Source: Clostridia bacterium
GTDB lineage: Bacteria; Bacillota; Clostridia; Oscillospirales; CAG-272
Direction of reading: 5' to 3'
Assembly (NCBI GenBank): GCA_017612655.1
Contig: JAGAFM010000055.1
Coordinates: 1-15,344 of the forward strand
DNA length: 15,344 nucleotides
Shown: piece by piece, positions 15,112 through 15,344 of the stretch
How positions within the stretch are numbered: position 1 is the stretch's first letter
How the letters are laid out: each line of letters begins with the position of its first letter
The notes under the pieces: generated by a model
Seen by the model: only the letters and a program-made list of their open reading frames with translations
Database searches by the model: none
What the model was told of the DNA's origin: nothing
Translations under genes and position numbers: made by a program

Positions 15112-15213
15112 GCTGATTGCCTTGCAGGTCATCCCATGATCAAGGCAGCCTTCAATCTCCCCCCTCTGTTCAATGGTCAAGCGCTTGTTCTTCACGGTCT
15201 CTTTCTTCTTCAT
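14878..15213 (-). pseudogene. In-frame chimera: IS30-type transposase N-terminus joined to group II intron maturase C-terminus
   Basis: A 111-codon open frame with ATG at 15213 and AAAGGAG about 11 bases upstream. Residues 4-37 (KRLTIEQRGEIEGCLDH... AISRRI) match the N-terminal helix-turn-helix of IS30-family transposases. From about residue 35 onward (RRIRMYIRKQWKKPKTR, then NTRKGYWAVA, TDKRLAQAGYF) it is the thumb/maturase C-terminus of a group II intron-encoded protein. Both parents contain Arg-Arg-Ile at the joint (codons at 15103-15111), so a short-homology deletion or template switch is likely. The stop codon abuts intron domain V. Neither the DDE catalytic domain nor the reverse transcriptase active site is present. 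A small DNA-binding or RNA-binding product is possible, but decay is more likely. Confidence 0.8.
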
Positions 15214-15344
15214 GGTCTGTGGTCTCCTTTCCGGGATGGTTTCCATACTTATCTCAACCACATTTTTCGTCTCAATGTAAGTCCTATCGCATAATCCTAC
15301 AGTGGAACTTTTTGGGAATTTACTCAATAACAGGAAGCGCCGAA
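15103..15344 (-). mobile_element. IS30-family element remnant, 5' end (runs to or toward the window edge)
   Basis: Contains the transposase start with its ribosome binding site and about 130 bases upstream. The terminal inverted repeat should lie in 15220-15344, but I could not place it. The catalytic DDE part of the transposase is replaced by the intron remnant. Confidence 0.6.

Noticed and set aside
15214..15327. Longer start for the IS30/intron chimera at 15327
   Set aside because: The extra 38 codons read through the IS upstream region; the ATG at 15213 has a clear Shine-Dalgarno and matches where IS30 transposases begin.

Overview
The window reads as chromosomal DNA of a fairly GC-rich Gram-positive anaerobe, most likely a gut-type Clostridia (Oscillospiraceae/Ruminococcaceae-like). 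The main evidence is the IspH-ribosomal protein S1 fusion behind cmk and plsC, which is a clostridial arrangement. Sigma-A promoters with extended -10 elements, strong AGGAGG-type ribosome binding sites and an SPKTG-type sortase signal agree with this. Taxonomy is inferred from gene content only.

Layout: (1) 1-434, minus: the N-terminal part of an NCS2 nucleobase permease, cut by the window edge. It is preceded by a 286-bp gap that holds two tandem terminators and a weak candidate promoter. (2) 721-6291, minus: a tight five-gene operon read in the order sugar-phosphate isomerase/epimerase-like protein, rarA, cmk, plsC, ispH-rpsA. Gaps are 13 and 10 bp, followed by overlaps of 1 and 4 bp. It starts at a good promoter (6359-6387) and ends at a hairpin terminator (674-711). 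(3) 6455-7866, plus: a divergent M18 aminopeptidase behind a perfect TTGACA-17-TATAAT promoter. (4) 7954-9909, plus: a two-gene cassette of an SGNH/GDSL hydrolase and a GH1 beta-glucosidase, ending in a bidirectional terminator shared with the convergent gene beyond. (5) 10096-14574, minus: a 1492-residue secreted and probably sortase-anchored protein. Its N-terminal domain is a zinc-dependent phospholipase C, followed by a PLAT/C2-like domain, as in Clostridium perfringens alpha-toxin. Then come Ig-like modules, seven InlB/Listeria-Bacteroides-type repeats and an SPKTG wall anchor. (6) 14802-15344, minus: the wreck of two mobile elements. The 3' end of a group II intron (domains V and VI plus the C-terminus of its reverse transcriptase/maturase) is joined in frame to the first about 37 codons of an IS30-family transposase.

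The housekeeping block supplies isoprenoid precursors, phosphatidic acid, CMP/dCMP phosphorylation, translation and replication-fork maintenance. The plus-strand genes point to peptide and glycoside scavenging. The standout locus is the wall-anchored alpha-toxin-like phospholipase. It has its own promoter and is insulated by a terminator from a scrambled intron/IS30 junction just upstream. Many long open frames antisense to these genes were judged to be GC-driven shadows.
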